A DNA stretch of 64,000 nt from Flavobacteriales bacterium UBA2669 (GTDB lineage: Bacteria; Bacteroidota; Bacteroidia; Flavobacteriales_E; Vicingaceae): NCBI GenBank assembly GCA_002359215.1, contig DEMN01000006.1:124001-188000 (forward strand), written 5' to 3'. The notes below the pieces were generated by a model that saw only the letters and a list, made by a program, of their open reading frames with translations, had not been told where the DNA came from and searched no databases. This document shows, in pieces, positions 9,020-17,363 of this stretch; positions within the stretch are counted from its first letter, which is position 1; each line of letters starts with the position of its first letter. A program made the position numbers and the translations under genes.

Positions 9020-11290
9020 TCAAAATTTAACCCTTACCCCTAAAAAACCTCTTATTCCCTGAAAAGTAGTGTAAACATAAGTAGGATCAAAAGTATATCC
9101 ATTAGGGTTGTCAGATGAATTTACATTTTTATCAAAAGGATCATTGGCTCGCAAAATAGAATTGTTAGGAGGAGTGAAATTTAGTAAGTTTTTAACTCCT
9201 CCATAAACCTCCCAACCTTTTTTAAATTCTTTAGTAATTTGTATGTTTTGAATACTGTACCAATCGGAGTACTCCGGACGGAAATCATTTTCTACCAGAG
9301 GTAATTTCATTGGGCCGTATACATTTCCTGTGTAATCAATTTTAATTTTTCGCTTTGTAAATTCATAACTCACACCAAAAGTTCCAGAAATGTTTTCGGT
9401 TAGCAATTGTGGTTGCTTTTCTAAATTTCCTAATTCGTTTTCACTGACCTCAAACACATCCATAAAAGTTCCACCTAATTTTATGTTAAGAGGAGCTGAA
9501 AAAGTAATGTCCATATCAAAACTTATACCTCTTGAAACAGCATAGCCATTTAGATTTTCATAAATAATTTGCTTGGAATTAGTTTCGTAGTCGGGTATGA
9601 TTTTATTGTTGAAGTAAGTGTAAAAACCACTAATATCGAAATTAATAAAGCCAAATTTAGTAGTAATTATTTTTTGATAATTGAGGTTGGCATTGTACGA
9701 AGTTTCGGGGGATAAAGAGCCTTTAATTACTATTTCTCTGGCTCCTGTTGTCGCAGCATGGTCTTCGGTAAACAAATTTACTACTCTGTATCCTGTTCCT
9801 AAACTTAATCTGATGGTGTTGCTTTCATTAGGTGTCCATTTATAGTTAAAACGTGGGGTGAAAATATTTCCATGTCGGGAATCGTAATCGTACCGTAAGC
9901 CTACCAATGTTTTGTGTTTGGTGTTTATTTTATAACTATGTTGAATAAAGATTCCTGGTAGAAAAGCATTGTCAGGTTTGTTTTTAGGGTTGAGGGTGTC
10001 TGTGTCTGCTGTTTGAGTTGCCGCAGTATTATCATCATAAAAATTATACCTAATAGCTGTTCCTATAAGCCAATCGTGCCTGCCAACTTTTTTATCCCAA
10101 AACAACTGACCAAAAGCAATTTTTTGATGAGCAATATAAGGCACATTTCCATAAACAGAGTTTTGTTGATGGTCGGAAAATGAAAAACTGCTCATTAGCC
10201 TTTCTTTAACAGGAAGTTGGTATTTTCCAATAATTTCGTAACGACTGGTATAAATGGATTCACCATAAATACTATCGCCACCTCTAAATTCAGGAGTCCA
10301 CTGCATTTCACCTCCCCAACGGTCTTCATAAACATAACGCATAGCTACAGAAAATTCTCGGTTTTCTTTACGTTTAATATCCCATTTATTAAATATAGAA
10401 ATTCGGTCTTGAAGTGTTAAATCAGTAAAATTATCTCCGTTATTATCTATTGGGTTCGAATAATTAAAATAATTAATACCGAGTATAGAAGTAACTTTTT
10501 CATTTATTTTAAAACCCATGCCTATATCGGTGTTTATTTCTCCCCAAGTAGTTGCAAAAACATCAACAGCTAATTTCGGACTATCTTTTGGATCGAGGGT
10601 AATAACATTTATCAGACCACCAACAGCTTCAGAGCCAAATAAAGTAGAAGCAGGACCTTTTACTACTTCTGTTTGGGCAATCATGCTGTTCGGAATTCCA
10701 TTTAGTCCATAAACCGTTGAGAGTCCTCCAACAATAGGCATTCCGTCAATAGTAACCATGGTGTAAGGACCTTCCATACCATTGATGTGAATATCTCCGG
10801 TATTACAAACGCTGCAATTTATTTGTGGACGAACACCATTAACAATTTGTAAAGCTTCAAATAAAACAGGAGTAGGGTTCTTAAGAAAATAAGTAGGTTT
10901 ATAAACTTTTATAGGTACAGCTGATTCTTTTATAGAAACTTCACGTAAGGTACCTGTAACCACAAACTCTTCTATTTGTGTGGCTGTTTCTTCTATTGTG
11001 ATGTTTAATGTAATGGTTTTTTCGCTTTCAATAGTAATGGTTTTTTTATAATGTTTATAACCAACCGCTGAAACTTGAACAGTATAAGTACCAACAGGGA
11101 TGTTGTTAAGTTTAAACTTTCCGTTAACATCTGCAGCAGTGCCTAGTTTTGTGCCAGATAAACCAATATTGGCAAAAGCTACAGCATCGCTATTGCTACT
11201 AATAACTCCTTCTATTGCTCCTCCTTGACTATAAATAGTTATAGGAAGATAACAAACAAAGAATAAAATGTTAAGTAATTTTTTTTTCAT
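9020..11290 (-). CDS. TonB-dependent outer-membrane receptor, probable metal or metallophore uptake
   Basis: The 756-residue protein has a signal peptide (about 1-21), a carboxypeptidase-regulatory-like beta domain (about 25-103), a TonB-box-like segment (EEFVVTG at 107-113), a plug domain (about 120-235, with VTIDGMPIVGG and EVVKGPASTLFGSEAVGG) and a 22-strand-type barrel that ends in a terminal phenylalanine (VRVKF). The plug holds a CSVC motif at residues 159-162. The divergent neighbour is a DtxR/MntR-type repressor, followed by a ZIP transporter, so uptake of Mn, Fe or Zn, or of a chelate, is the best inference. A 16-bp palindrome lies in its promoter. The substrate cannot be read from sequence alone. 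Confidence 0.85.
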   Translation of the reverse strand: MKKKLLNILFFVCYLPITIYSQGGAIEGVISSNSDAVAFANIGLSGTKLGTAADVNGKFKLNNIPVGTYTVQVSAVGYKHYKKTITIESEKTITLNITIEETATQIEEFVVTGTLREVSIKESAVPIKVYKPTYFLKNPTPVLFEALQIVNGVRPQINCSVCNTGDIHINGMEGPYTMVTIDGMPIVGGLSTVYGLNGIPNSMIAQTEVVKGPASTLFGSEAVGGLINVITLDPKDSPKLAVDVFATTWGEINTDIGMGFKINEKVTSILGINYFNYSNPIDNNGDNFTDLTLQDRISIFNKWDIKRKENREFSVAMRYVYEDRWGGEMQWTPEFRGGDSIYGESIYTSRYEIIGKYQLPVKERLMSSFSFSDHQQNSVYGNVPYIAHQKIAFGQLFWDKKVGRHDWLIGTAIRYNFYDDNTAATQTADTDTLNPKNKPDNAFLPGIFIQHSYKINTKHKTLVGLRYDYDSRHGNIFTPRFNYKWTPNESNTIRLSLGTGYRVVNLFTEDHAATTGAREIVIKGSLSPETSYNANLNYQKIITTKFGFINFDISGFYTYFNNKIIPDYETNSKQIIYENLNGYAVSRGISFDMDITFSAPLNIKLGGTFMDVFEVSENELGNLEKQPQLLTENISGTFGVSYEFTKRKIKIDYTGNVYGPMKLPLVENDFRPEYSDWYSIQNIQITKEFKKGWEVYGGVKNLLNFTPPNNSILRANDPFDKNVNSSDNPNGYTFDPTYVYTTFQGIRGFLGVRVKF

Positions 11291-11309
11291 TACATAAATA
11301 ATTATTTTG

Positions 11310-11317
11310 CAAATATA
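11310..11317 (-). promoter_or_regulatory. Candidate -7 box of the TonB receptor gene
   Basis: Read on the minus strand the octamer is TATATTTG, matching TAnnTTTG, and it lies 20 bases upstream of the receptor ATG at 11290. No TTG is seen at the -33 distance, where the palindrome at 11328-11343 sits instead. Confidence 0.55.
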
Positions 11318-11327
11318 TAAAATAAAA

Positions 11328-11343
11328 TTTAGATTAATCTAAA
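11328..11343. promoter_or_regulatory. Candidate DtxR/MntR operator (16-bp perfect palindrome)
   Basis: The sequence TTTAGATTAATCTAAA is a perfect palindrome and resembles the TTAGGTTAGCCTAA-type boxes of the DtxR/IdeR family. It begins 10 bases upstream of the receptor -7 box and covers the spacer and -33 region, where a bound repressor would block polymerase. It also lies upstream of the repressor gene's own -7 box at 11376-11383, so autoregulation is possible. Confidence 0.6.
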
Positions 11344-11375
11344 AATATAATTTTATATATGTAATAAATATTTTA

Positions 11376-11383
11376 TACATTTG
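11376..11383 (+). promoter_or_regulatory. Candidate -7 box (TACATTTG) of the DtxR-family gene
   Basis: The octamer matches TAnnTTTG and ends 16 bases before the ATG at 11399. It overlaps an in-frame TTG at 11381, which argues against that codon as a start. Confidence 0.5.
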
Positions 11384-11398
11384 TATAAAAAAGCAAAG

Positions 11399-12055
11399 AT
11401 GAATTCATTTACTGAAGAGAATTATTTGAAAGCTATTTATAAATTGAGTTTAAATGGGGTTCAAGGGGTTTCTACCAATGCTATTGCAGATAAGTTAGCA
11501 ACTAAGCCTTCTTCTGTCACCGATATGATTAAAAAGCTGGCAGATAAAAAGTTGGTTAGTTATCAGAAGTATCAAGGAGTAAACTTAACTAAAAAAGGTA
11601 GTGATGTAGCAGTTTCTATTATTAGAAATCATAGGTTGTGGGAAGTTTTTTTAGTAGAAAAATTAAATTTTAAATGGGATGAAGTACATGATTTAGCTGA
11701 AGAGTTAGAGCATATCAATACACATAAACTAACAGAACGCTTAGATGAATTTTTAGGATTTCCTAAGTTTGATCCGCATGGAGATCCTATTCCCGATAAG
11801 GACGGAAATATTATCCAGCATAAAGATGTAACATTGTCAGATTTAATAAGAGGAGAAAAAGCGGTAGTAGTAGGAGTTAAAGAACATTCTAAAAGTTATT
11901 TGAATTATTTAGAACAATTGCAATTGGTGTTGGGAGCAGAAGTTGAAGTAAAAGATATTGTAGAGTTTGATGCTACTATGCAAATTTTGGTCAATAATAA
12001 ACAAGTGATTATTTCCAATCAAGCAAGTAAAAATTTAATAGTTAAGAAAATTTAG
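11399..12055 (+). CDS. DtxR/MntR-family metal-dependent transcriptional repressor
   Basis: The 218-residue protein has an N-terminal winged helix (MNSFTEENYLKAIYKL, with recognition region KPSSVTDMIKKLADK), a dimerisation and metal-binding domain with the family ligand pattern around NHRLWEVFL and EELEH, the conserved FDPHGDPIP segment, and a C-terminal SH3/FeoA-like domain (about 145-218). Such proteins bind operators when loaded with Mn or Fe and repress uptake genes. The ATG at 11399 is chosen over an upstream TTG because family members begin at this point and the TTG lies in the promoter box. The gene is divergent from the receptor and 46 bases ahead of the ZIP gene. Which metal it senses is not certain. 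Confidence 0.88.
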   Translation: MNSFTEENYLKAIYKLSLNGVQGVSTNAIADKLATKPSSVTDMIKKLADKKLVSYQKYQGVNLTKKGSDVAVSIIRNHRLWEVFLVEKLNFKWDEVHDLAEELEHINTHKLTERLDEFLGFPKFDPHGDPIPDKDGNIIQHKDVTLSDLIRGEKAVVVGVKEHSKSYLNYLEQLQLVLGAEVEVKDIVEFDATMQILVNNKQVIISNQASKNLIVKKI

Positions 12056-12101
12056 AATTTAGACTACATTTATAAACATCAAATCTTGAATATTTAAAAC
12101 T

Positions 12102-12923
12102 ATGGAAGAAGTAAAACTTTTTTTTGAATCAATTAGTCCAGTTCAACAAGCTTTATATGCATCTTTATTTACTTGGGGATTGACTGCTATGGGAGCTGCA
12201 TTTGTATTTGTGTTTAAAACTATGAATCGTGCTTTTTTTGACGGAATGTTAGGTTTTACTGGAGGAGTAATGGTAGCAGCAAGTTTTTGGTCATTGTTAA
12301 ATCCTGCTATTGAGATGAGTGATGGAGAAGGTTTTGTTCAGGTAATTCCAGCTGCGGTTGGGTTCTTAGGAGGGGCCATGTTTTTGTTTGGTTTGGATAA
12401 GATATTACCTCATTTACATATTAATTTTAAAGAGGGAGAAAAAGAAGGGGTAAAAACAGAATGGCACCGATCTATTTTGTTGGTATTGGCGATTACTTTA
12501 CATAATATACCTGAAGGTTTGGCGATAGGAGTTTTATTTGGTGGAGCTGCCATGGGGTTGGAAGGAGCAACTATTGGGGGAGCAATAGCATTGGCAATTG
12601 GTATTGGAATTCAAAATTTTCCGGAAGGGATAGCAGTTTCTATGCCTTTAAGAAGACAAGGCTTATCTCGTTGGAAAAGTTTTAATTATGGACAATTATC
12701 TGCAATAGTAGAGCCACTTGCTGCTATGTTAGGAGCTTGGGCAGTTTTTACTTTTCAGCCAATTTTACCTTATGCGTTGGCTTTTGCAGCAGGAGCAATG
12801 ATTTATGTAGTGGTAGAAGAAGTGATACCCGAAACTCAAAGGGATAAATATACTGATATTGCTACAATGGGTTTTATACTAGGCTTTATTGTAATGATGA
12901 GTTTAGATGTGGGATTGGGTTAA
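12102..12923 (+). CDS. ZIP family divalent metal transporter (GufA/ZupT-like)
   Basis: The 273-residue inner-membrane protein has about eight hydrophobic helices and both ZIP metal-site motifs: HNIPEG at 134-139 and QNFPEG at 171-176, followed by the conserved GQLSAIVEP helix. A short charged loop with PHLH separates helices three and four. The QNFPEG form is typical of the GufA-like subfamily, which moves Zn, Mn or Fe into the cytoplasm. Position directly after the DtxR-family gene suggests one metal-controlled operon that supplies the inner-membrane step for the outer-membrane receptor encoded on the other strand. Confidence 0.88.
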   Translation: MEEVKLFFESISPVQQALYASLFTWGLTAMGAAFVFVFKTMNRAFFDGMLGFTGGVMVAASFWSLLNPAIEMSDGEGFVQVIPAAVGFLGGAMFLFGLDKILPHLHINFKEGEKEGVKTEWHRSILLVLAITLHNIPEGLAIGVLFGGAAMGLEGATIGGAIALAIGIGIQNFPEGIAVSMPLRRQGLSRWKSFNYGQLSAIVEPLAAMLGAWAVFTFQPILPYALAFAAGAMIYVVVEEVIPETQRDKYTDIATMGFILGFIVMMSLDVGLG

Positions 12924-12962
12924 TTAATGAATTGGAGATTAGAAATTAGAGATTAATAATTA

Positions 12963-12991
12963 TTGATAAACAAATAACTTGTCTAATTTTG
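12963..12991 (+). promoter_or_regulatory. Candidate smpB promoter TTG-N18-TAATTTTG
   Basis: A TTG at 12963-12965 and TAATTTTG at 12984-12991 are separated by 18 bases. The box ends only 5 bases before the GTG start codon at 12996, so transcription would begin at or within a base or two of the start codon. Confidence 0.5.
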
Positions 12992-12995
12992 AAGT

Positions 12996-13445
12996 GTGAG
13001 TAATAAAATTAATATAAAAAATAGAAAAGCTAAGTTTGAGTATGAGTTTTTAGAAACTTTTACTGCTGGTATTCAGCTTTCTGGTACGGAAATAAAATCT
13101 ATAAGAGCAGGTAAGGCAAATATTGCGGATGGATATTGTTTTTTTTATAATGATGAATTGTTTGTTAAAAATGTTTTTATTGCAGAATATGAGCAAGGAA
13201 CATATAACAATCACGAACCAAGAAGGGTAAGGAAGTTATTACTTAATCGCAGTGAGTTAGATAAGTTGATAAAAAAGAAAAAAGATGTCGGACTAACTAT
13301 TGTTCCGGTTAGTTTATTTATCAATAACAAAGGTTTTGCGAAGTTGGAAATAGCTTTAGCAAAAGGTAAGAAACTCCACGATAAACGAGAAACGTTAAAA
13401 GCAAAAGATACTAAACGTGAATTAGATAGAGCTAAGAAGTTTTAA
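12996..13445 (+). CDS. smpB: SsrA-binding protein SmpB
   Basis: The 149-residue protein matches SmpB throughout: the NRKAKFEYEF start, the GTEIKSIRAGKANIADGYC core, and the basic C-terminal tail (KGKKLHDKRETLKAKDTKRE) that enters the decoding site. It carries tmRNA to stalled ribosomes for trans-translation. The start codon is GTG; family alignment (MSNKINIKNRK) supports it. No Shine-Dalgarno is present, and the promoter box lies right against the start. The tmRNA gene itself was not recognised in this window. The gene converges with the next one at a 15-base gap without a clear terminator. Confidence 0.95.
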   Translation: MSNKINIKNRKAKFEYEFLETFTAGIQLSGTEIKSIRAGKANIADGYCFFYNDELFVKNVFIAEYEQGTYNNHEPRRVRKLLLNRSELDKLIKKKKDVGLTIVPVSLFINNKGFAKLEIALAKGKKLHDKRETLKAKDTKRELDRAKKF

Positions 13446-13460
13446 TTGTTTTGTTTATTG

Positions 13461-15311
13461 CTAGTGTTTAATTACTTTTTCAGTTTTTACCAAATTATTA
13501 GATTCATCCATTATTTTTACGAAATAAACTCCACCTGAAAGTTGATTAAAAATTTCCAATGTGAGTTTGGATTTTCCAATAGTATTTGTTTCTGAAATTA
13601 CTTCTCCTAATATATTTGTAACAAATATTGTGTAATCAGCATCATCATTGTTGTTGAAATTGATATGCAACATATTGTTTACGGGGTTAGGGAAAATGTT
13701 GATGGTTCCTAAACTAACTCTTTCAATTGCAACAATTTCAGAATTTTCCCATTTTCCATCAAAGTCAACTTGTTTTAAACGATAGTACATGGTTTTATTT
13801 TTAGGATTATTGTCTGTGAATTGATAGTTTAGTACTTCATTAGAATTACCTGCTCCAGCAATTGTACCAATAGATGAGAAGTTTTCTGCATCAATAGAAG
13901 CTTCTACAATAAAAAAATCGTTATTTATTTCAGAAGTGGTTGTCCAATTAAGCACATTTGTTTCTTCGATAGCCTCACCTGTAAAACTTAGTAATTCGAT
14001 GGGTAGTGGTGTGCAAAAACTAGATACAGAGGATACTAAGGCATCCCATCCAGCTCTGTTTACAACGGAAGTTGCCCAAAATTGGAATGTCATACATTGT
14101 CCAGAAGAACAAAAGTTTAATACATTTGAACCTATTCCACAATCTCCCATTGAATTGTTTGCTCCCGTAGAGCTGTTATCATACATAATTGGAGAGCCTG
14201 TATTTGGACCATTATAAATTCTCATCCAATCCCATCCGGAAGTGGTATTCCACATAGCAAATTCTCTAAAATCAGCAATAATATACTGTCCTGTTGCTGC
14301 GCAAATAGTTACTGTAGTAAAACAGTTGCAGTTACAGTAATTGCCAGTAGAAACAGCAGCATCAGCACAAGGGTCTCCGCCTGGGCCACCATCATCATAA
14401 AAAGTTATAGTTGTGTTGGCAGTCATGTTATAGTTGATATTAGAGCAAGCGGTGGGAATTAGATTTGGTCCGGTTGGACATACAGGACAAGGACCTCCAC
14501 AGTCTATCCCTGTCTCTCCTTGATTTTGAATTCCATCATTACAGGTAGCTCCTCCACATGATGTGCAAGTAATAGTAGTTGTACAGCAACTTGTAGCAGT
14601 TCCACAGCTAGAATTGGTATTCCAATGAACGTAGTATGTTCCACTTGTAGGAGCAGTAAATGTTAAAGGAGTATTACCACTAGCAACGACTGTTCCATTA
14701 TATGTACCACTTCTAATAGTAATATATCCACCACAACTGTTTGAAAATTGATAAGAATTTCCAGCAATAATATTACTTATGGTACTATATTCTGTTTGAT
14801 AATTACATGTACTAATTGTTGTTGGTGTTGTATTAGTTGGAGCAGTTGCAGAACCATAAGAAGAGGTGTTTAAGCATCCACCAGGAGCAGAACCACAAGA
14901 TGTACATGCCCACTGTAAAGTCATGCACGTTGATTGATTTGCACAATTAAACCTTGAAAGAAGTACATGAACTATTCCAGTAAAAGTAGCTGTCCATGTT
15001 ATTGTTGATTGTAAACCACAATTATCATCATTATAAGCATATGATATGGTGTGGGCAGTATTCCATAACGTCAATTGGGTGTCAAAATCTGTATCTCCAC
15101 AGGTTGTCCATGTATAAGTTTGTCCAGATGTGACATTATAAGCACTCCATTCTCCACCATATACACATGTGCTTACATTTACTAAGCTGTTAGAAGTGGT
15201 TGATTGTGTGGCTGATGGAAATTGTGAGCCGAAATTAGAACACTGGGAAAAAACTTCTCCAATAAATAAATTTATAATCAGTATGATTGGTAAATAAATA
15301 TTTTTTTTCAT
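13461..15311 (-). CDS. Secreted protein with CUB-like domain and T9SS type A sorting domain
   Basis: The 616-residue protein has a signal peptide (MKKNIYLPIILIINLFIGEVFSQ) and is very rich in Cys, Thr and Asn. Residues about 30-140 and 145-250 form two cysteine-paired beta modules. A short CNDGIQNQGETGIDCGG motif near 257-275, common in Bacteroidetes secreted proteins, leads into a CUB-like domain (about 290-435, with ITFYDDGGPGG and WDWMRIYNG). A linker (LLSFTGEAIEETNVLNWTT) precedes the type A tail that starts near residue 540 with INIFPNPVNN. It is likely exported and surface-attached, perhaps for adhesion or polymer binding. No enzymatic motif is seen. Confidence 0.8.
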   Translation of the reverse strand: MKKNIYLPIILIINLFIGEVFSQCSNFGSQFPSATQSTTSNSLVNVSTCVYGGEWSAYNVTSGQTYTWTTCGDTDFDTQLTLWNTAHTISYAYNDDNCGLQSTITWTATFTGIVHVLLSRFNCANQSTCMTLQWACTSCGSAPGGCLNTSSYGSATAPTNTTPTTISTCNYQTEYSTISNIIAGNSYQFSNSCGGYITIRSGTYNGTVVASGNTPLTFTAPTSGTYYVHWNTNSSCGTATSCCTTTITCTSCGGATCNDGIQNQGETGIDCGGPCPVCPTGPNLIPTACSNINYNMTANTTITFYDDGGPGGDPCADAAVSTGNYCNCNCFTTVTICAATGQYIIADFREFAMWNTTSGWDWMRIYNGPNTGSPIMYDNSSTGANNSMGDCGIGSNVLNFCSSGQCMTFQFWATSVVNRAGWDALVSSVSSFCTPLPIELLSFTGEAIEETNVLNWTTTSEINNDFFIVEASIDAENFSSIGTIAGAGNSNEVLNYQFTDNNPKNKTMYYRLKQVDFDGKWENSEIVAIERVSLGTINIFPNPVNNMLHINFNNNDDADYTIFVTNILGEVISETNTIGKSKLTLEIFNQLSGGVYFVKIMDESNNLVKTEKVIKH

Positions 15312-15328
15312 GACCTCAAAAAATTATG

Positions 15329-15344
15329 TAAGTATTAATACTTA
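15329..15344. promoter_or_regulatory. Perfect 16-bp palindrome upstream of the CUB/T9SS gene
   Basis: TAAGTATTAATACTTA lies 18 bases upstream of the ATG at 15311. It may be an operator. The flanking intergenic stretch 15312-15480 also holds a plus-strand TATATTTG at 15368-15375 and a minus-strand TATATTTG at 15455-15462, the latter being a possible promoter for this gene with a long leader. Confidence 0.3.
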
Positions 15345-15492
15345 AATTATTACTCAGTAGATATACCTATATTTGTAAAAATAAATTAAATAAGTTAGAA
15401 TAAAAAAAATGTTTTTAACAATTTGTTAATTTTTTAGCTAAAATATTTTTCATACAAATATATGAGGGACAGTTGTGTAAGGGTTTTAGGGT

Positions 15493-15523
15493 AAAAAAAA
15501 GCACGGAATTTTCCGTGCTTTTT
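15493..15523 (-). terminator. Terminator downstream of dnaJ
   Basis: An inverted repeat with arms AAAAAGCACGGAA (15496-15508) and TTCCGTGCTTTTT (15511-15523) gives a strong GC-containing stem. On the minus strand the stem is followed by a run of T (complement of 15493-15500), so it ends transcription of the grpE-dnaJ operon 22 bases past the dnaJ stop. The same hairpin could work in both directions. Confidence 0.85.
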
Positions 15524-15544
15524 ATGTTCATATTTTTTTAACGA

Positions 15545-16660
15545 TTAATTAAAATAATCTTTCATTTTATCGAAAAACCCTTTCTCTTTTCCACTTAATT
15601 TAGGTTGGAAATTTTCAGAAGTTCTTAATTTTTCAAGTATTTCTTTTTCTGATTTAGTAAGTTCTTGTGGAGTCCAAACATTGATATATATTAAAAAATC
15701 TCCTTTTCCATAACCTTGTATATTAGGTAATCCTTTACCTTTTAGTCTTAATACTTTACCACTTTGAGTTCCAGGTTCTACTTTAACTTTTACCTTTCCA
15801 TCAACCGTTGGTATTTCTATAGAAGTTCCTAATGCGGCATCAATAAAATTAAGGTATAAGTCATATAGTAAGTTTACACCGTCTCTTTTAATATTTTCGT
15901 GAGGTATTTCTTCAATTAATATGATTAAATCTCCGGCAATACCATCTTTTGGACCTGCATTACCTTTTCCGGAAACGGAAAGTTGCATTCCATCCTCTAC
16001 TCCTGCTGGAATATTAATAGTTATGGTGTCTTCTTTTCTTATAAGACCATCATTATTAGCGTCAGCTGGTTTTTTGTCAATTATTTTTCCGTCACCAGCA
16101 CAAGCTGGACATGGTGAAGAAGTTTGCATTTGCCCTAAAATAGTGTTAGCAATTCTGGTGACTTGTCCAGTACCATTACATTGATTACAGTCTTTAAAAG
16201 TTACTCCTTCTGCATTAACTAATTTGTTTACTTTAATCTTTTTCTCAACACCATTGGCTATTTCTTTTAAGGTCATTTTTACCCTAACTCTAAGATTGGT
16301 TCCTCTAGCAACTCTTCTTCCTCTACTTTGTCCACCTCCAAAACCTCCAAAACCTCCACCAAAAATATCACCAAACTGAGAGAAAATATCATCCATATTC
16401 ATTCCGCCACCACCGAAACCTCCTCCGGCAGCACCACCAACTCCTTGATGACCAAAACGATCATAACGTTGTCTTTTTTCAGGATTACTTAGTACTTCAT
16501 ACGCTTCAGCAGCTTCTTTAAATTTATCTTCAGCAGTTTTGTCATCCGGGTTTTTATCTGGATGGTATTTTATTGCCATTTGGCGGTATGCTTTTTTTAT
16601 TTCTGCTTCAGATGCATTTTTAGATACTCCTAATACTTCGTAATAATCTCTTTTGCTCAT
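15545..16660 (-). CDS. dnaJ: Chaperone protein DnaJ (Hsp40) with reduced zinc finger
   Basis: The 371-residue protein has a J domain (about 1-70, HPD at 33-35), a Gly/Phe-rich linker with a DIFSQFGDIFGG stretch (72-118), and two substrate-binding beta domains. The zinc region holds only two CxxCxGxG-type motifs (C158/C161 and C184/C187) instead of four, so one zinc site remains; by position it matches zinc site II of the E. coli protein. I recall the same reduction in other Bacteroidetes DnaJs. It stimulates the DnaK ATPase and delivers clients. It lies 66 bases after grpE on the same transcript and is followed by a strong terminator. Confidence 0.93.
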   Translation of the reverse strand: MSKRDYYEVLGVSKNASEAEIKKAYRQMAIKYHPDKNPDDKTAEDKFKEAAEAYEVLSNPEKRQRYDRFGHQGVGGAAGGGFGGGGMNMDDIFSQFGDIFGGGFGGFGGGQSRGRRVARGTNLRVRVKMTLKEIANGVEKKIKVNKLVNAEGVTFKDCNQCNGTGQVTRIANTILGQMQTSSPCPACAGDGKIIDKKPADANNDGLIRKEDTITINIPAGVEDGMQLSVSGKGNAGPKDGIAGDLIILIEEIPHENIKRDGVNLLYDLYLNFIDAALGTSIEIPTVDGKVKVKVEPGTQSGKVLRLKGKGLPNIQGYGKGDFLIYINVWTPQELTKSEKEILEKLRTSENFQPKLSGKEKGFFDKMKDYFN

Positions 16661-16726
16661 TATTGTAGTTAATCGTTTTTGTTAATCGTTATTTGTTATA
16701 TAGGTTAACTTTAAACCTCTAACCTT

Positions 16727-17296
16727 TTACTGTCCTACCACCACTTTAGTATATCTTATCACTTTTCCGTTGAGGGAATAGCCTTTTTCAACTTCATCAA
16801 TTACTTTTCCTACTTCTTTTTTGCTAGGTGCTGGTATTTGGGTTATGGCTTCGTGAAACTCAACATTAAAAGGTTCTCCTATTTGAGATTTTGCAGGTTC
16901 TAAACCTTTTTGTTTTAGAATGGAAAGCATTTTTTCATGAATTAATTTCATTCCATCTTTTACGGAGTCAATATTTTTTGCATCTTGCATTGCTTTTGAA
17001 GCTCTTTCAAAATCATCAATAACTGGTAGTAATGCTGTGATTACTTCTTCTCCAGCAGTTTTGTAAAGGTCTAGTTTTTCTTTTTGAGTTCTTTTTCTGA
17101 AATTTTCAAAATCAGAATAAAGTCTAAGATATTTATCTTTAGCTTCTTTTACTTCTATTTCTAATTGTTCTTCTTTGGTTAATTCCTCTGTGGAATCATT
17201 ATTGATTTCAGGAGCTTGCTCGTCAGTTATCTTTTCATTTTCAGTTTGAGCATTTTCTTCTTGATTAACATTTTTTTCTTCTTCAGTATTTGCCAT
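16727..17296 (-). CDS. grpE: Nucleotide exchange factor GrpE
   Basis: The 189-residue protein has a long acidic, glutamate-rich N-terminus (1-55), a coiled-coil (about 55-105, with YSDFENFRKRTQKEK) and the C-terminal beta domain with the GrpE signature (NVEFHEAI and the VGKVIDEVEKGY region). It releases ADP from DnaK. The ATG at 17296 is chosen; an in-frame TTG three codons upstream would also be open but ATG-led MANTEEE fits better. It is the first gene of a grpE-dnaJ operon. The upstream 140 bases carry a -7 box and an inverted repeat that may be heat-shock control. Confidence 0.93.
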   Translation of the reverse strand: MANTEEEKNVNQEENAQTENEKITDEQAPEINNDSTEELTKEEQLEIEVKEAKDKYLRLYSDFENFRKRTQKEKLDLYKTAGEEVITALLPVIDDFERASKAMQDAKNIDSVKDGMKLIHEKMLSILKQKGLEPAKSQIGEPFNVEFHEAITQIPAPSKKEVGKVIDEVEKGYSLNGKVIRYTKVVVGQ

Positions 17297-17332
17297 TTTG
17301 TTCAATTTTTAAAATAGATTTTTAATGGAAGT

Positions 17333-17340
17333 CAAAAATA
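17333..17340 (-). promoter_or_regulatory. Candidate -7 box of grpE-dnaJ
   Basis: On the minus strand this octamer reads TATTTTTG, matching TAnnTTTG, 37 bases upstream of the grpE ATG. A minus-strand TTG (complement of 17363-17365) lies 22 bases further upstream, slightly wider than usual. Confidence 0.5.
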
Positions 17341-17363
17341 CTACCATTTGAAATGAAATAGTC

